Shown here: one piece after another, positions 21,820 to 34,384 of the stretch
How the letters are laid out: each line of letters opens with the position of its first letter
Position numbering within the stretch: position 1 is the stretch's first letter
Source of the DNA: Azolla caroliniana
Taxonomy: Eukaryota > Polypodiophyta
Assembly (NCBI GenBank): GCA_043228905.1
Contig: JBHGNT010000007.1
Location: 310,001-374,000 of the forward strand
Length of the DNA: 64,000 nt
Direction of reading: 5' to 3'
The notes under the pieces: generated by a model
The model's input: the letters and a program-made list of their open reading frames with translations, nothing else
Database searches by the model: none
Told to the model about the DNA's origin: nothing
Translations under genes and position numbers: made by a program

Positions 21820-24800
21820 CTATCCCCCTTTAAAAACAAGGAGTGTCACGAGTCGTTTTGGGTTGAGGACCCGGTTTGTCTGGATATTGACGATGGAAGT
21901 CTTCAAGAAGAGCACGAGCATTGGTCACATTCTCTATTAGTTCCCAGGTACGCTCGTTGGGACTATATCCTAGCCAATCGACTAAATTATAGAGCTTGTT
22001 GCGAACAATCTTGGAATAGAGGATAGCGGCAACCTCGTACTCAAGTCCATCTTCAAGTTCGATCAGGGGTGGAGGTTGTTTAATACGACCTAGGATGGTG
22101 CTGTCTTGATAGGGTTCGAGGAGAGAACTATGAAACACCGGATGTATCCGAAGTTGTGGAGGTAGATCGAGACGAAAAGTGACATCATTAATTTTTCTGA
22201 TAATACGGAAAGGACCTAGTTGTCGATAATCCAACTTCTCACATGGGCGAGTACTCTTGATGTGTCGTCATAGTAGCAATACTCGATCTCCAATGTTAAA
22301 ACTAGATGGAAGCCGATGACGAACTGTGTAAACCTTGTGTGTTTGTTGAGCTTGCTGTAGATGAGTAGATAAATCTGCTTGTATCTTGCGTAACCACTCC
22401 AAACGATCCTCTACGCAAGGATTTGTGGGTAACTCTAGGGTTTCAAATACACACCACCGAGGGTGACAACCCGTATAAGCATAAAATGATGTAACCTTTG
22501 TCAATGAGTGGACAGAGTTATTATATGCAAATTCGGCGAAGTGGAGAATATCCGCCTAGTCATCTTGATGATAGCTTAGAAAGCACCGAAGATACAGCTC
22601 AAGCGTTTCATTTGTTCGTTCTGCTTGGCCGTTTGTTTATGGGTGATAGCCGGAGGAGAGGTTACAAGTGACCTTGAGCATATTAAAGAGCTGCTTCCAG
22701 AATTTCGAGACGAACTGAGTCCACGGTCACTGATGATACTATCGAGAAGGCCATGATGCCAACATACTTCACGCACGACAATTTCAGCGGTTTCCTCACT
22801 AGAGATTTCCTTAGAGAAATGGGCCATCTTTGTATATCGAGGTACTACTGTTAAGATTGCATTGAATCACTTAGAGACCGGAAGATTTGTGATGAAATCT
22901 AGAGCAATGGATTCTCAAGGCTAGCTTGGAATTGGTAATGGTTCTAATAAACCATATGGATTATGCATTGGCATTTTTGCTCTGCAACATGTATCACAAG
23001 TCCGAACAAAATCTTCGACAAATTGTCGCATATGGGGGCACCAGAATGATTGTTGTACTAAATCTAATGTTTTAGTAAGTCTACCAAAATGCCCAGATGT
23101 ATATGTGTCATGATAGTTTTGGACTAATCGAAGGTGACAAGAACCATTAGGAACATACAAGAGTTTCTTAAAGAATAGTAATCCATCACGACATTCGAAT
23201 TGTCGATAGTCCGTACCTGGTTGTTGCGACTAGGAACAAGATGCCCGAGAGGGATCAATTTGTGTTAGAATGGCTTGGGCAAAAGCATTTGTCTTTAAGT
23301 CCTCACGTATGGTATCGATAACGTGGGAATTCAAGGGCATACCGAAGACCTGCGTTGCTTGCAGTCGCGATGGTCCCAGGATTACTTGCTTTTGGTTATC
23401 GAAAGTTGGCTCGCCAGGACGCGGTGCTAGATACCAGTGCCGTGATAATGCATCTGCCTTCCCTTGTTGCTTCCCCGAACGATATGTAATTTTGAAGTCG
23501 AAACGAGTGAGGAATTGGGCCCACCGAGCTTGAGTTCGTCGATTTAACACACAAGCATTCTAAAAGTAGGCAAGGTTTTTGTGATCACTGAATACGGTGA
23601 CTTGATGAGAAGATCCCTCTAGAAAATGCCTCCATTGCGTAAAAGAATCAACTATTGCTAATAGCGCCTTATCATGAATTTCATAGTTGATTTCAGCGCC
23701 CTCAAACTTGCGTCAGTGGAAAGCCACAAGATGTAGCTTTTCATCATCACCTTGTTCTGAAAGAATGCTACCCAAGGCGAAATCCGATGCGTCTACTTCA
23801 ATGATGAATGGTTTTTCTAGATGAACATGAGCTAGAATAGGAGCTTATGTAAATGCCTTCTTAAGACTCTCAAAAGCCATGTCTGATTCTTCAGACCAAA
23901 CGAACGATTGTCCCTTCCTAGTAAGTTATGTGAGAGGTAGAACAAGCTTTGAGTAATCCTGTATAAACTTGCGGTAGAAATTGGGAAAGCCTAAAAAACA
24001 TTGCACGTCTCGTAATGAACGCGGATTCTACCACTCTACCACCATTTTGACCTTAGCTGGATCCATGGAGATGCCTTCCGAGGAAATGACATAGCCTAGA
24101 AATTCTACCTGGTTGCACTCGAAACTACATTTTTCCAGCTTTGCATAAAGACCATGTTCTTGAAGTCATTTTAGTACTAACGGTACATGAGAATCATGCT
24201 CTTCTTGGGTCTTCAAATAAACCAGTAGATCATCCAAATAGATGATTAAAAAAACATCCAAGAGATCTCTGAATATATCATTTCCCATGTGCTGGAAGAC
24301 TTTGGCGCATTAGTGAGACCGAATGACATGACCATATACTCGAAGTGCCCATATCTGGTGCGAAACGTGGTCTTGAGGAAGTGCTTACCTATTCCTGATG
24401 GTGACCTTATTCAAGCCATGGTAATCTACGACGAGACGAAGTGATCCATCCTTTTTCTTGACGATGAAAACGGGTGCGCCGGTTGGAGATTTCGAATGTC
24501 GAATGAAACCATTTGCTAAATTCTCCTCTATATAGGCTCGAAGGACTTCTAGCTCGATTGGTGACAAATTGTAGATCGGTCCCCATGGTGGCTCTTTTCC
24601 CAGTTGTAAATTGATGGGGCAATCATACGGTCGATGGTGAGGAAGTGTATTGGCTTGTACTTTATCGAACACATCGGCATAATGACGATACTTCTTTGGA
24701 AGTTGAACGATGGACTCCTCTTTAGTGGTGTTGGAGGGTTTCATACGGTCGATGGTGAGGAAGCGTATTGGCTTGTACTTTATCGAACACATCGGCATAA

Positions 24801-26635
24801 TGACGATACTTCTTTGGAAGTTGAACGATGGACTCCTCTTTAGTGGTGTTGGAGGGTTTTACTGATACTGCGAACAAAAACATTTCTTTCTTGCGTCCTT
24901 CCTCACACAACTGATGTAGCGAAATGGTTGCAATCTTATGAGTAGATCCTCGGGTTTGTTGATACCGTATTTCTCTTGTTCTCCAATCTATGCCTGGGTT
25001 ATGTAATTCGAACCATGGTAATCCCAAAACAATGGGATGTTTTGGGATACTAATTATATTAAATGATATTACACACGCTAAATTATCTAGGACAATATTA
25101 ACGAGCTCTAACTCTTCTATGATATTTCTGGAAGCAATGGGACGACCATCAATGACTACTACAGAGGCTGGACACGAGAGTTTTCTTAGGGATATTTGAT
25201 GAGCTTGGGCAAAATTCCTATCCATGAAGCAAGAATTAGCTCCAAAATTTAGGAGTGTTGAGACATGTATTGGAGAGGTACTTTTAGTACTAACTGTTAC
25301 TTGGGTTAAGAACACGTTGCTAACTTGCTTAGAGGGAATGGAACCACTAATGGGTTGCACAGATCTAGGGTTGTCGAACCAAACGACTCCTATTTTGGCT
25401 AGACTTAGTCGTTTAACTCTTCTTCTAACTAACTAAGGACATCAAATTTGTTCGATAGATTTGGGCTATTAGTAGTATTAGGACTATCAGATATTCCTAC
25501 TGAAATAGACTCAGGTTTAGTACAATTAGAACTAGCAACTATTTGGTTTACATGTCTTCTTGGCCTATGGGGACAATTCACTGCAATATGCACTGGTCCA
25601 CCGCATTAAAGACATAGTCGATTTGCTCGACGTCGTTGCTTTTCTTCTTCCGATAATGGTCCGCGACGACCTGTAGTGTCAATTTCCATCGGAGTTGGAG
25701 TATTCACGGGAGACGCTTTATATGACTCCCTTGGAAACACTTTTGCTACCACTGAGGCGTAGGTGGGCTCTGGAATTGACGTTTTGAACGTCGTTCGAAA
25801 AGTCAGTTGTCGCATCTCACCACGCGACTGATTGCTTCTGTCAATGACTTTGGTTCTTCGGGGAAGGTCAAGAGTAAATCCTTGACATCGTTACGTAGAC
25901 CATAACGAAATTGCTCCATTAGTGCTTGGTCATCCCAGGGGATATCGGAGGCGAGTAGGCGGAAATCTGCAGCATATGTGGAGGCTGGACGATCACCTTG
26001 ATGTAATCATTGGATTTTGTTGATTGTTATCCTTATGCTGTCAGTATCTCCGAAACAGGCTTTAAACTCACTTAAAAACTCTTCAAAATTGTTTAGTAAA
26101 GGAGATTCCTTTTCTAACAATGGAGCGAACCATGCCAAAGTTGAGCCACTTAACAACGTGCCTACTAAACTCATTCGTGATGCATCGGTGGGATATCGGG
26201 AAGGATGCATTTGAATGACTAATTGTACCTTATTAAGGAATCCTCTAAACTGCAATCGTGTTCCATCGAATTTCATGGGAAGGCCGATCTTGGGTTCTTT
26301 ATGAATCCCTTGCGTACTGGGTCCTTGTTGTTGCATCGCTACTATGGTTGCTTCGAATTGTTGCACGTGTAATGTTAGTTCCCCATGTTGTTGTTGCGTC
26401 TACTGCTTTTCTAAGGAGATTTGTTGAAGATCCCCCAACAACCGTTGATTTTTTTGTTCCAAAGCAAGGAACTTCTCTTTCAAGCATTACAACTCCGAGA
26501 AAACGAATTGATATTCTTGAGCGCTAATAGTGGCCATAGGATGAGAGGAAAGAGGAATAAGATATTAGTATGAAGGGAGGGAAACGTAAGAAGATAAAAG
26601 GAAGATGAGGAAAGAGGTGAGAAATCGGTTCAAAC
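21820..26635 (-). pseudogene. Ty3/gypsy chromovirus gag-pol, degenerate
   Basis: Order on the minus strand: gag (26,366 to about 25,800), zinc knuckle (about 25,610-25,560), protease (about 25,360-25,100), RT (24,800-24,150), RNase H (about 23,900-23,400), integrase zinc finger (SGHFG and CDTC around 23,010-23,110) and core (SDRG near 22,720), and a C-terminal chromodomain (EYEVAAILYSK to WLGYSPNERTWE, about 22,045-21,930). The chromodomain after integrase defines a chromovirus. Damage: a stop inside the zinc knuckle, a stop in gag, asparagine in place of the protease catalytic aspartate (LLNFGANS), a 118-bp tandem duplication shifting frame at 24,624-24,859, loss of the RT segment carrying the first catalytic aspartate, and many further stops. 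The YLDD motif at about 24,232-24,243 survives. The element cannot move on its own. Confidence 0.93.
24624..24859. repeat. 118-bp tandem duplication inside gypsy pol
   Basis: Two nearly identical units, 24,624-24,741 and 24,742-24,859, each starting CATACGGTCGATGGTGAGGA and ending GTGTTGGAGGGTTT. They encode the same protease-RT linker stretch twice. Because 118 is not a multiple of three, the reading frame breaks. Confidence 0.95.
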
Positions 26636-27104
26636 TGTCAGGAACAGTACTAAGACCGAGAAGGAATTAGTGTTAAAATATGAGGATTAGTACTAAGAGA
26701 GGTGTAGAACTCTCAAGAGAAGGAGATAGAGAGATAGATAGATAGATTATATTATCGTATTCGGAGGTCAAATATGACCTATGAGACCAAAAATATTACA
26801 AAAGTTGATGATAACAAAAGATATATATTATGTGAAGAGAATAAACAGTAATAGCTAGGAGGCTTAAGACTGGCATTGAACCGATTTGGTTCGAAATAAT
26901 GCATTGTGCCTCCTTTTATAGTGTTCTCAGGAGTACTCCTGAAGTTTCTGGAATGTTCCAGAGAGATCTGGAATATACAACAATTTTCTATAGTAAAACT
27001 TAAATGAAAGTGTTATTTTTTGTATTACAACATATAGTCTAATGGTCAAGAGCTTGAGCCGTGTAACATAAGGTCATGGGTTTGAGTCTTGCCATATCAT
27101 GACA
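26636..27104 (-). repeat. 5' LTR of the chromovirus
   Basis: 469 bp with inverted ends TGTCA...TGACA. A TATAAAAG box on the minus strand lies at 26,913-26,920 within TCCTTTTATAGTG. The outer 75 bases carry a tRNA-like stretch on the opposite (+) strand (see findings). The sequence just inside the LTR, read on minus (GTTTGAACCGATTTC), does not show the usual TGG-initial tRNA primer-binding site. Confidence 0.92.
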
Positions 27105-27109
27105 CCCAT
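27105..27109. repeat. Target-site duplication CCCAT (right)
   Basis: Matches 21,392-21,396 exactly and fixes the element boundaries at 21,397-27,104. Confidence 0.9.
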
Positions 27110-27430
27110 AATGTACCAACAACCATCTAAACAATACAACTTTTGTAAGATTTTGCCTCAATAAGCACCCAACCAAGAATCTTGTACATCACCCGATCTC
27201 CAAAATTTATAAGTTGTTGGCACCATAGCCAAACCGCTCCTTAGCAAGAGTACTGGAAAAAAGGGATTTGCTTACCTAGTATTTCTTGCGATGATATGAT
27301 TTGTCATTTCTACTCACCTAGATCCCATAGAAGGTGATTAATGGGCTTATTCTCATAAACCCACAAAGTATAGATGCAACTCTTACCTAAATATGGCCCC
27401 AATAGTTGACATCTTAGAATGGTTTCAAAG
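27110..27430 (-). mobile_element. LINE relic (right part)
   Basis: Minus-strand fragments such as LWCQQLINFGDRVMYKILGW and ENKPINHLLWDLGE match the region between reverse transcriptase and zf-RVT in plant LINEs. They lead into the block at 21,170-21,391 once the gypsy insertion is removed. Interrupted by stops; not functional. Confidence 0.6.
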
Positions 27431-29570
27431 AGAAAAAGAAGGATGTGTTGTGACATGACATGATATGGTAAAGCACAAGGGAAGCATTGCCTTTTGCATA
27501 ATTAAGCCATCTTTGCAAATGAAGTCTGAGAATGGTATTACAAGGTACTTTAATACAATTCTAAGTTATGAATATGCCTTAATGTTAACACAACCTTCAT
27601 GGCTATGCTATCAATGGTCGTGTTTCACAATGTTAAACATGTGAGTGCGAGTTTTGATCATTATGTTTCAATTTTTGTATTCATAACAAGGGCTCTTCAT
27701 AAATCTAGTTTGTGATCATGCAACATGAATCAATTGGTCAAAGAAACATGCCATGCACGCTCTAACCAAACTTGGAGAAACAATACATAAGCAAGAGCAA
27801 GTACAACCAATATTAGAGATTGTGTGGTAATCTTATATGAGTTTTCTACCATAAGGTCATATTGGGGAGAAACACCATACACATTATCATGTAATATAAA
27901 CTATGAAAAATTTCAAAATCTATTGCAAATGCTAATGACTACGATTTCTCAAATTGGGCCCTTACGTCACATGCGAATGGCATGTTTCCTCATCCAATAC
28001 ATGATACGTTGATAAAAAATGTTCAAATTTGTAGAGTTGAAGCACAACATAAAATCTTAGCCTCAAATAAATAATCACAATCCATTACTGACATCATAGA
28101 ATGAACCATATGTGCAATTGCATTCGAGAATGATTGAATCAAACATGTATGGTAAATCATCTCAAAGTTGGATTGAATTTATAAGTTGGAAAAAATAAAT
28201 AAAGATTGGAATTTAAAAAAATGACTATGGTCTATATTATATATTGATTGAATCAAATGTCAACACAATTGAAAGTTCAAAACTTAGGAATTACTTAACT
28301 ACTAAACATTGGAAAGCATGAACATAAAAATCAAATATTTCAAAGACATAATTGTATTGATGATGAGCGCATCTTACAATTATCAATGTTCTCATCTCGC
28401 GACTAGTGAAGGTATCGATCTCTTCACTTTAGAACAATACCAAAAAATGAGTATGAACTATAGAGATTGAATCAAAATATGTCATTATAAATTATAATCA
28501 AACGTTCAAAAACTCCTAATAAATATATTGGAGAATATGAAGAAAACATGACACTAACAGAAAATTTTACTATGACATGACACTAACGAGAGAGAAAAAG
28601 GTAAGAAGATTGGCATTCGAACCCAAGATATATGCAATAATAGCAATACAACTTACCACTAAGGTGAGGTAATTTCTAATAAATAAAAATAGAACATGCA
28701 TCTTTCACTTTTGAAACGTGTTCGTTTCCAAACATTTTCAAACGTTTGTATGTTCGCACAAACACGTTTATTACGTTCTATGAAATTTATTGTAATAAAG
28801 TATACATGTACTTGAGGTATATACCATCACAACTTACATGGTTCAGTCTGGTTGGTGAGGAGAGCTCAATCCATTTGACAATATCCAAGAGATCATAATC
28901 ACAATGGCAATGGCAATCTTGATTGTGATGTCAATTCCAACGTCAATATACTCTTATATCATTCACAATCTAGAGTTATCTCTTTGTTTAGTGAGACAAA
29001 GAAGAACTTCATAAATCAAAGTTGCTTCATATCGGTTTTTAATTACCTTAGAATATATATGTGTTATAATCAAGCTCATAAATTTTACTCCCATGTAACT
29101 TTTCATTAACCTAGTACTTATGCACATGCTACATTGTGCTTAATCTATGTTTTAGTCACTAAAATGTGTGAGGGTTAAAATCATAAGAAGGGTACATATT
29201 GATCTTCATTTGTGTTTAATATTTCCCTTGGAAATATTCAAAAAGATAGGGCGGGTAAGACATAAACTTTGAATGGAAAATGAACACTATATCAAGGACG
29301 GTGTGCACTTAAATGGAGCTTATTCCATGTTGTCAAGAGCTTGCTGCCGTCACATCATTTTACTTGGATAAGACCTCTAACTAGATATTTTTTCTCTTAA
29401 CGTAATTGATGTACATAATATAATCAAACCATCAATTGGACTCATCTTTTTTATTACCTATAGGCTATAATCATGTGACAAATTGGGAAACTTCATTAGT
29501 CCAAACACCAACTACAATGTATTAAATCGTTTGATCAAGTAAAAAAGGTTAGTAATCACGCGACTACTAG
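27431..29570. other. Gene-free AT-rich region
   Basis: No coding similarity recognised on either strand. A SINE head-2 fragment lies at about 28,600-28,680. The rest looks like decayed repeat sequence. Confidence 0.5.
28597..28680 (+). mobile_element. SINE fragment (head 2 only)
   Basis: GGCATTCGAACCCAAGATAT...ACAACTTACCACTAAGGTGAGGTAAT corresponds to the distal half of the SINE at 19,222-19,423 in the same orientation. The GAGAGAGA tract at 28,589 resembles those flanking other copies. Confidence 0.5.
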
Positions 29571-29579
29571 TAAACTTTA
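29571..29579. repeat. 9-bp target-site duplication, left (TAAACTTTA)
   Basis: Differs at one base from TAAAATTTA at 31,079-31,087, directly outside the inverted ends. Nine-base duplications are typical of Mutator-like transposons. Confidence 0.7.
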
Positions 29580-30024
29580 GGGAAAAGTACCAACATACCC
29601 TTAAATGTTCGTCTATTTACCAGAATGCCCCTGGAAGTTCCAAATTTACCAAACTACCCCTATGTCCAAAAAGATACACTTTATAAAGTAATTATACACT
29701 CAAATCTACAAGCCCTATTTACCATATATATATATATATATATACATAGATTGACCCATGCGTGATATGCGGGGTATTCGACATCCGCAATATTCGTAGT
29801 ATTCGAGAATATAAAATTGCTCCAAGAATATTATAAAACCATTCGTTTATGGAAAATAAATTTACATAATAAAATTTATTCAATTCACTTAAAAAAAAGA
29901 AGGAAAAATCACAAATTAATCAAAAAATGGAAGGTCTTCAAAAATCAAAACCACTAGTGGAACCCATTGAGTGCCTCAAGCTTCCATAGCCATTGTTGCT
30001 TCTTTTGCTTTTGGCCTTTTGCCC

Positions 30025-30509
30025 ATGGCATCCTTGACAACAACATGTGGATTGCTGTTGCTGCCCACCCCTGCCAAGACATCCCCTCCTGTGATCTCAA
30101 GGTAAACAAATCATGGAATTTTTTTATAACTTAACCCCCCCCCCCTTGTTTCTCTCCTCCTGTCTTAACCTATATTTATGTGAAATGATACCTTTGATGA
30201 GATTCTTCTTTCTCTTCTGCTTTGAACCTCATTGACTCTTTACATTTGATGGGTTTCTTTCTGTTTCTTTTTGTTTTTCCTTTCTTTCTTTTGCTACCCA
30301 AGCTGAGTGGTATCTTTTATGGATTCCTTCTGATTAACCTAATTTGAGTGATCTCTATCTTGGATCATATTTGTTTTACCCTAGTTTGATTGATATCTCT
30401 TATTGCTTTGTACTGTTTTGCCCGAGTGTATGTCTTATGCAGGAGGAAGAAAGGACGCAGTCAAACCCTAAATTTCGAGGAGCCGATGTTTGATGTTGTT
30501 CCTTGTTGA
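30025..30509 (+). pseudogene. Captured two-exon gene fragment inside the MULE
   Basis: Exon 1, 30025-30101, begins MASLTTTCGLLLLPTPAK; exon 2, 30443-30509, reads RKKGRSQTLNFEEPMF and soon stops. The intron starts GTAAAC and ends GCAG, and the junction keeps frame for a 47-residue product. The N-terminus (MAS, Ser/Thr-rich, no acidic residues) looks like a plastid transit peptide, suggesting that the 5' end of a nuclear gene for a plastid protein was captured. The source gene is not recognised and the product is probably not functional. Confidence 0.45.
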
Positions 30510-30690
30510 TTGCTGATTGCTATTCCCTACTGAGCTCTTCTCTATTCGCTACTCGTCGAATGCATTTTTTCAAAAAAAAAAATAGGGAAAAAAAGGGGAA
30601 AAAAAAAGTTAATGAATATTGGAAGAAATATTCTTATACGTATTCGTTGGTATTCGTGGGGGAGGCCCCACGAATGCGAATATCTCAATC

Positions 30691-30691
<1 letters not shown>

Positions 30692-30764
<73 letters not shown>
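30692..30764. repeat. Microsatellite (TA)n(GA)n
   Basis: An AT dinucleotide run passing into a GA run inside the Mutator-like element. Confidence 0.95.
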
Positions 30765-30765
<1 letters not shown>

Positions 30766-31087
30766 TACTGACCTTCTATGGATCCTGATGATGAAGACGA
30801 TTGATCAACCCAATGAACAAGAAAGAAGAGAAAGTCTACACTGTTAGGTACAAAGGACCCAAAGAATTGCTTAAGTAAAGAAATTTGTGTTTGAAGGGTA
30901 TTCTGGTAAATAGGGCTTGCAGATTTGAGTGTATAATTACTTTATAAAGTGTATTTTTTTGGACATAGGGTTAGTTTGGTAAATTTGGAACTTTCAGGGG
31001 CATTCTAGTAAATAGATGAGCTTTCAAGGGCATTCTAGTAAATAGACGAACTTTCAAGGGTATCCTGGTACTTTTCCCTAAAATTTA

Positions 31088-32938
31088 TAAGCACAAACTA
31101 TATTGTATCGGTTGCTTTGCATACGTGAGCCAATATCTCTTGTAAGTAATCCAAACTTTTGTAATTTAACAAATATATTGACTTGCATATCTTATTCCAC
31201 ATACAATCATTAAACAAAACTTTACAAAAATGGAACTTTCATCAAGTTTCCATCAACCAACATTGGATATTTATTCATGAAAGGCAAGTTAGCGAGAATG
31301 ACCAAACTATAATTGCTCCATCTTTACCCTATCCTATATGCACACACAAAATACTAACCTTTCATAAAAATCAAATAGTATTGTGGTGTGCATGTATGCC
31401 TTTGTGCCACTCTTTTAGCACACCCTTTTTAGGATGCATGTACCTAAGCCAACCCACCCTTTTAGCATACCCTTTTAAGCTAAGCCAACCCAAATGGGTA
31501 CCTTTGTATAAATTATAAATTGAGTAAGAAGTAAGAACCTAACTAGATTGGCTTTGATCTCTTATGTGCATTTCACAGTATTATCATGAGGTAAATATGT
31601 ATTTGTGATATATATTACATATGCTCACATGGTGTGTGCACGTTTGTGGGTTACTCGTGAGTCGTGCTTATTTGAACTATCTAAGAAAAAACATTAGTGG
31701 ACAATATCCCACTAGTCTATGATTTTCACACATTGTTGTTCAATGTATGGTCCTTGTAAGTTCATGTATCCCTAGTGTTGGTTCATAATAGCATGGGTAA
31801 CCCATTACACAACCATTAATGATCAATGTTGAGGGCAATAAGGTGTCCCCTTTGCGGCCATGTGCTTGCATTACAAGCAAATGCGTTGTCCATATCTACG
31901 TGACCAATAACATGAAATTTAAAGCCCAAATAACATATTGAGTTGTTTTCAATCTCAATTATTAAGACACACATCTACAAGAAAAGTTTGCTTACTTTAT
32001 TGATCAATATATATTTTGAGGGATGTGTGTTTGCTCCTGAAGATATCAATAATGTTATAGAAAGTTAGGTTCATAACGCATGAACGAGTTATATAAGGGA
32101 CAACTATTGTTTATTGTTTGGGAAATCCTTTATTGACCATTCAATGTGTGAATACTAGGTGACATACTAGATAAAACAAATTTAAGAAGTTGACGAGGGA
32201 TACGTGTGTTAAAGATAAATGTAAAGGGGACACACGAGCTTTTCTAAAGAAACTTAAGCAAAGCACCTACATCGAAGCAATAAATATATAAAGTTGTATA
32301 AAAGTGGCGAAATGACCATTGCCAACATGCATTTAGTATTTTAAAGGATTGGTAACTTTTCGGACTATTGATATGTCATATAAAAACCGATAATTCAACA
32401 TTGTATTTACAACTTGACATTCATGTCTTGGTTCAATGCTACAAATTCATTGCCTCCTTATAGAGAAAGCTCCTGTGGTTAAATGATCCATTCATGTAAC
32501 ATAAGCATCCTCACCAATACAATGCTAAGAAGGACATGCCAATGTTTTAAATAACATATCATTTATTAGGCGTAAGTTGTAACAATTCATTGATTTTTTT
32601 GACTAGCCAATGCATGCGTGTGTTCTTTTTTGGAGATAAAATAATTTATTTGCACGACACAATCCACAAGAATGTGTATGCTCGCTCATGATGCACCCAA
32701 GATGACTAGTCTAAGCTTTTAAACATTGCATTACCTAGGACCTATTTTTTAACAAGTGTGATGCCATGCGCCATGTGGGTCAAAATTTTGAGTGAACCCA
32801 AGTTCGGTCCTTGCCATGGAGCATTTCCCATTGATTGCAATTGGTTCCTCGTGGACATTAAGAATCTCTCACTCCCTCTCCCCCTCTTTGACCAATCAAC
32901 GAACAACTCTACTTTATAAGAAAAACAATACACCTCTC

Positions 32939-32991
<53 letters not shown>

Positions 32992-33792
32992 GCCAAGTAT
33001 CTAAGCATTCACACTCTCTCCAAGCATGATCTTGTGTAAGGATAATTACATACGTCTCTTTCACTTTCTTTGAGTGGTTGCCCAACAACTAATCGAGGCC
33101 AACAAGATCTCTTGACATTGGTATTTCATGAAGCATCGCTAGAATGGGATGTGAAACCATACAATATAACAATGAATTCAAGTGACATCCTTTGTTGAAC
33201 ATATTGTGCTAGTGTTATGGCTCTTGTCACCCACCTATCAATATCACATAGAAAAACACTTTCCAAATGTAAAGTAAAAACAATAGATGAAATTCCATGT
33301 GCACCATGAATCGAGCCACATCTTTTTCCAAATTTAGCTAAGTCGTGGCAATCTCTTGCGTCCATTCCTTATACACACAACCTCGTGGCATTGGTGTATC
33401 CAAGTTTAAAACATCACACTACATGTTAGTAAATCCATATTATGATAGATGGACAACAATTAGCGATACAATCAGAATTGACATTGAAGATCATATCATT
33501 GGGCATATATTTTGTAGTGAACACATGGTATGAAAGCCTCATTGCACATTACATCAATACGATAAAGTATTTTTCAAGTCAATGTGACAGTAAACCAAGT
33601 GAAGGGTATACATATATATATATATATATATATCTAAGGTTTGCACGCACTAAGAGTGAACCACCCAAGCATGCATAAACATGTTAAGAGAAATGGCGAC
33701 CCTAGTCGCAAGATTTGGTGTGTTCTTAAGAGATGAGTGGTCATAACTCCCCCGCGTTTGACAATGCAAAGAACATGTATGTATATACATAC

Positions 33793-33823
<31 letters not shown>

Positions 33824-34000
33824 TGTATGTATGTATGTATACACATATATCATATCTTATTATATTATACCAAGCCAACCAAAAATAGCCTCCCCATCAG
33901 AAAGAATAATAGTCTAGCACCCATTTATCTCCCTCACTCTGTTCTGTGTCTGTCTGTGTGTATATACACATGTATATGCATATATATGTAAGGAGACTAT
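31088..34000. other. Gene-free region with microsatellites
   Basis: No coding or RNA gene recognised. Contains (AC)n at 32,940-32,990, (TA)n at 33,609-33,632 and (TATG)n at about 33,797-33,840. Long minus-strand open frames here are translated microsatellites. Confidence 0.6.
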
Positions 34001-34384
34001 TGAATGGGTGATTCTAATCTCTGTACTCTTTAATTTGAGCAAAACCTTCAAGATCTGGTCTCACGCCCAACACACCCCAATTTGATCTCTCCACAAAGGG
34101 TGTAAGTACTCTCTCTCTCTCTCTCTTCTTCGTTTCCGACCCCACCCTTACACTGTCTGTGAATGAACTTAATCTTCGGATTTGCAAAAGACTCCCTCAG
34201 ATTTTGTTTTTGTTTCATTTTTTTCCCCTTTGTGAAGAATCGGATTCTGTTTTCTATTTATGGTTTGTGAAAATGAGATTCCATCGAGAATTGCTTTTGT
34301 CAATGCTTTGTGAAATTAATTGTTTTCATCAGATTTTGTTTCTGGCAACCCTGTGTGAAAGGAATATTTTGCCATCAGTTTCTA

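Larger units (their letters stand above)
29580..31078. mobile_element. Non-autonomous Mutator-like element with captured gene-like fragment
   Basis: 1,499 bp bounded by long inverted repeats: 29,580-29,727 (GGGAAAAGTACCAACATACC...) pairs with about 30,897-31,078 (...GGTACTTTTCCC). The right arm holds an extra partial repeat of the AAGGGCATTCTAGTAAATAGA unit. Long terminal inverted repeats with a 9-bp duplication place it among Mutator-like elements. No transposase frame is present. Inside are (TA)n tracts with inverted CATAGATTGA words and the gene-like fragment described separately. Confidence 0.8.

Noticed and set aside
32742-33008. Minus-strand open frame with alternating Cys-Val
   Set aside because: Translation of the (AC)n microsatellite.
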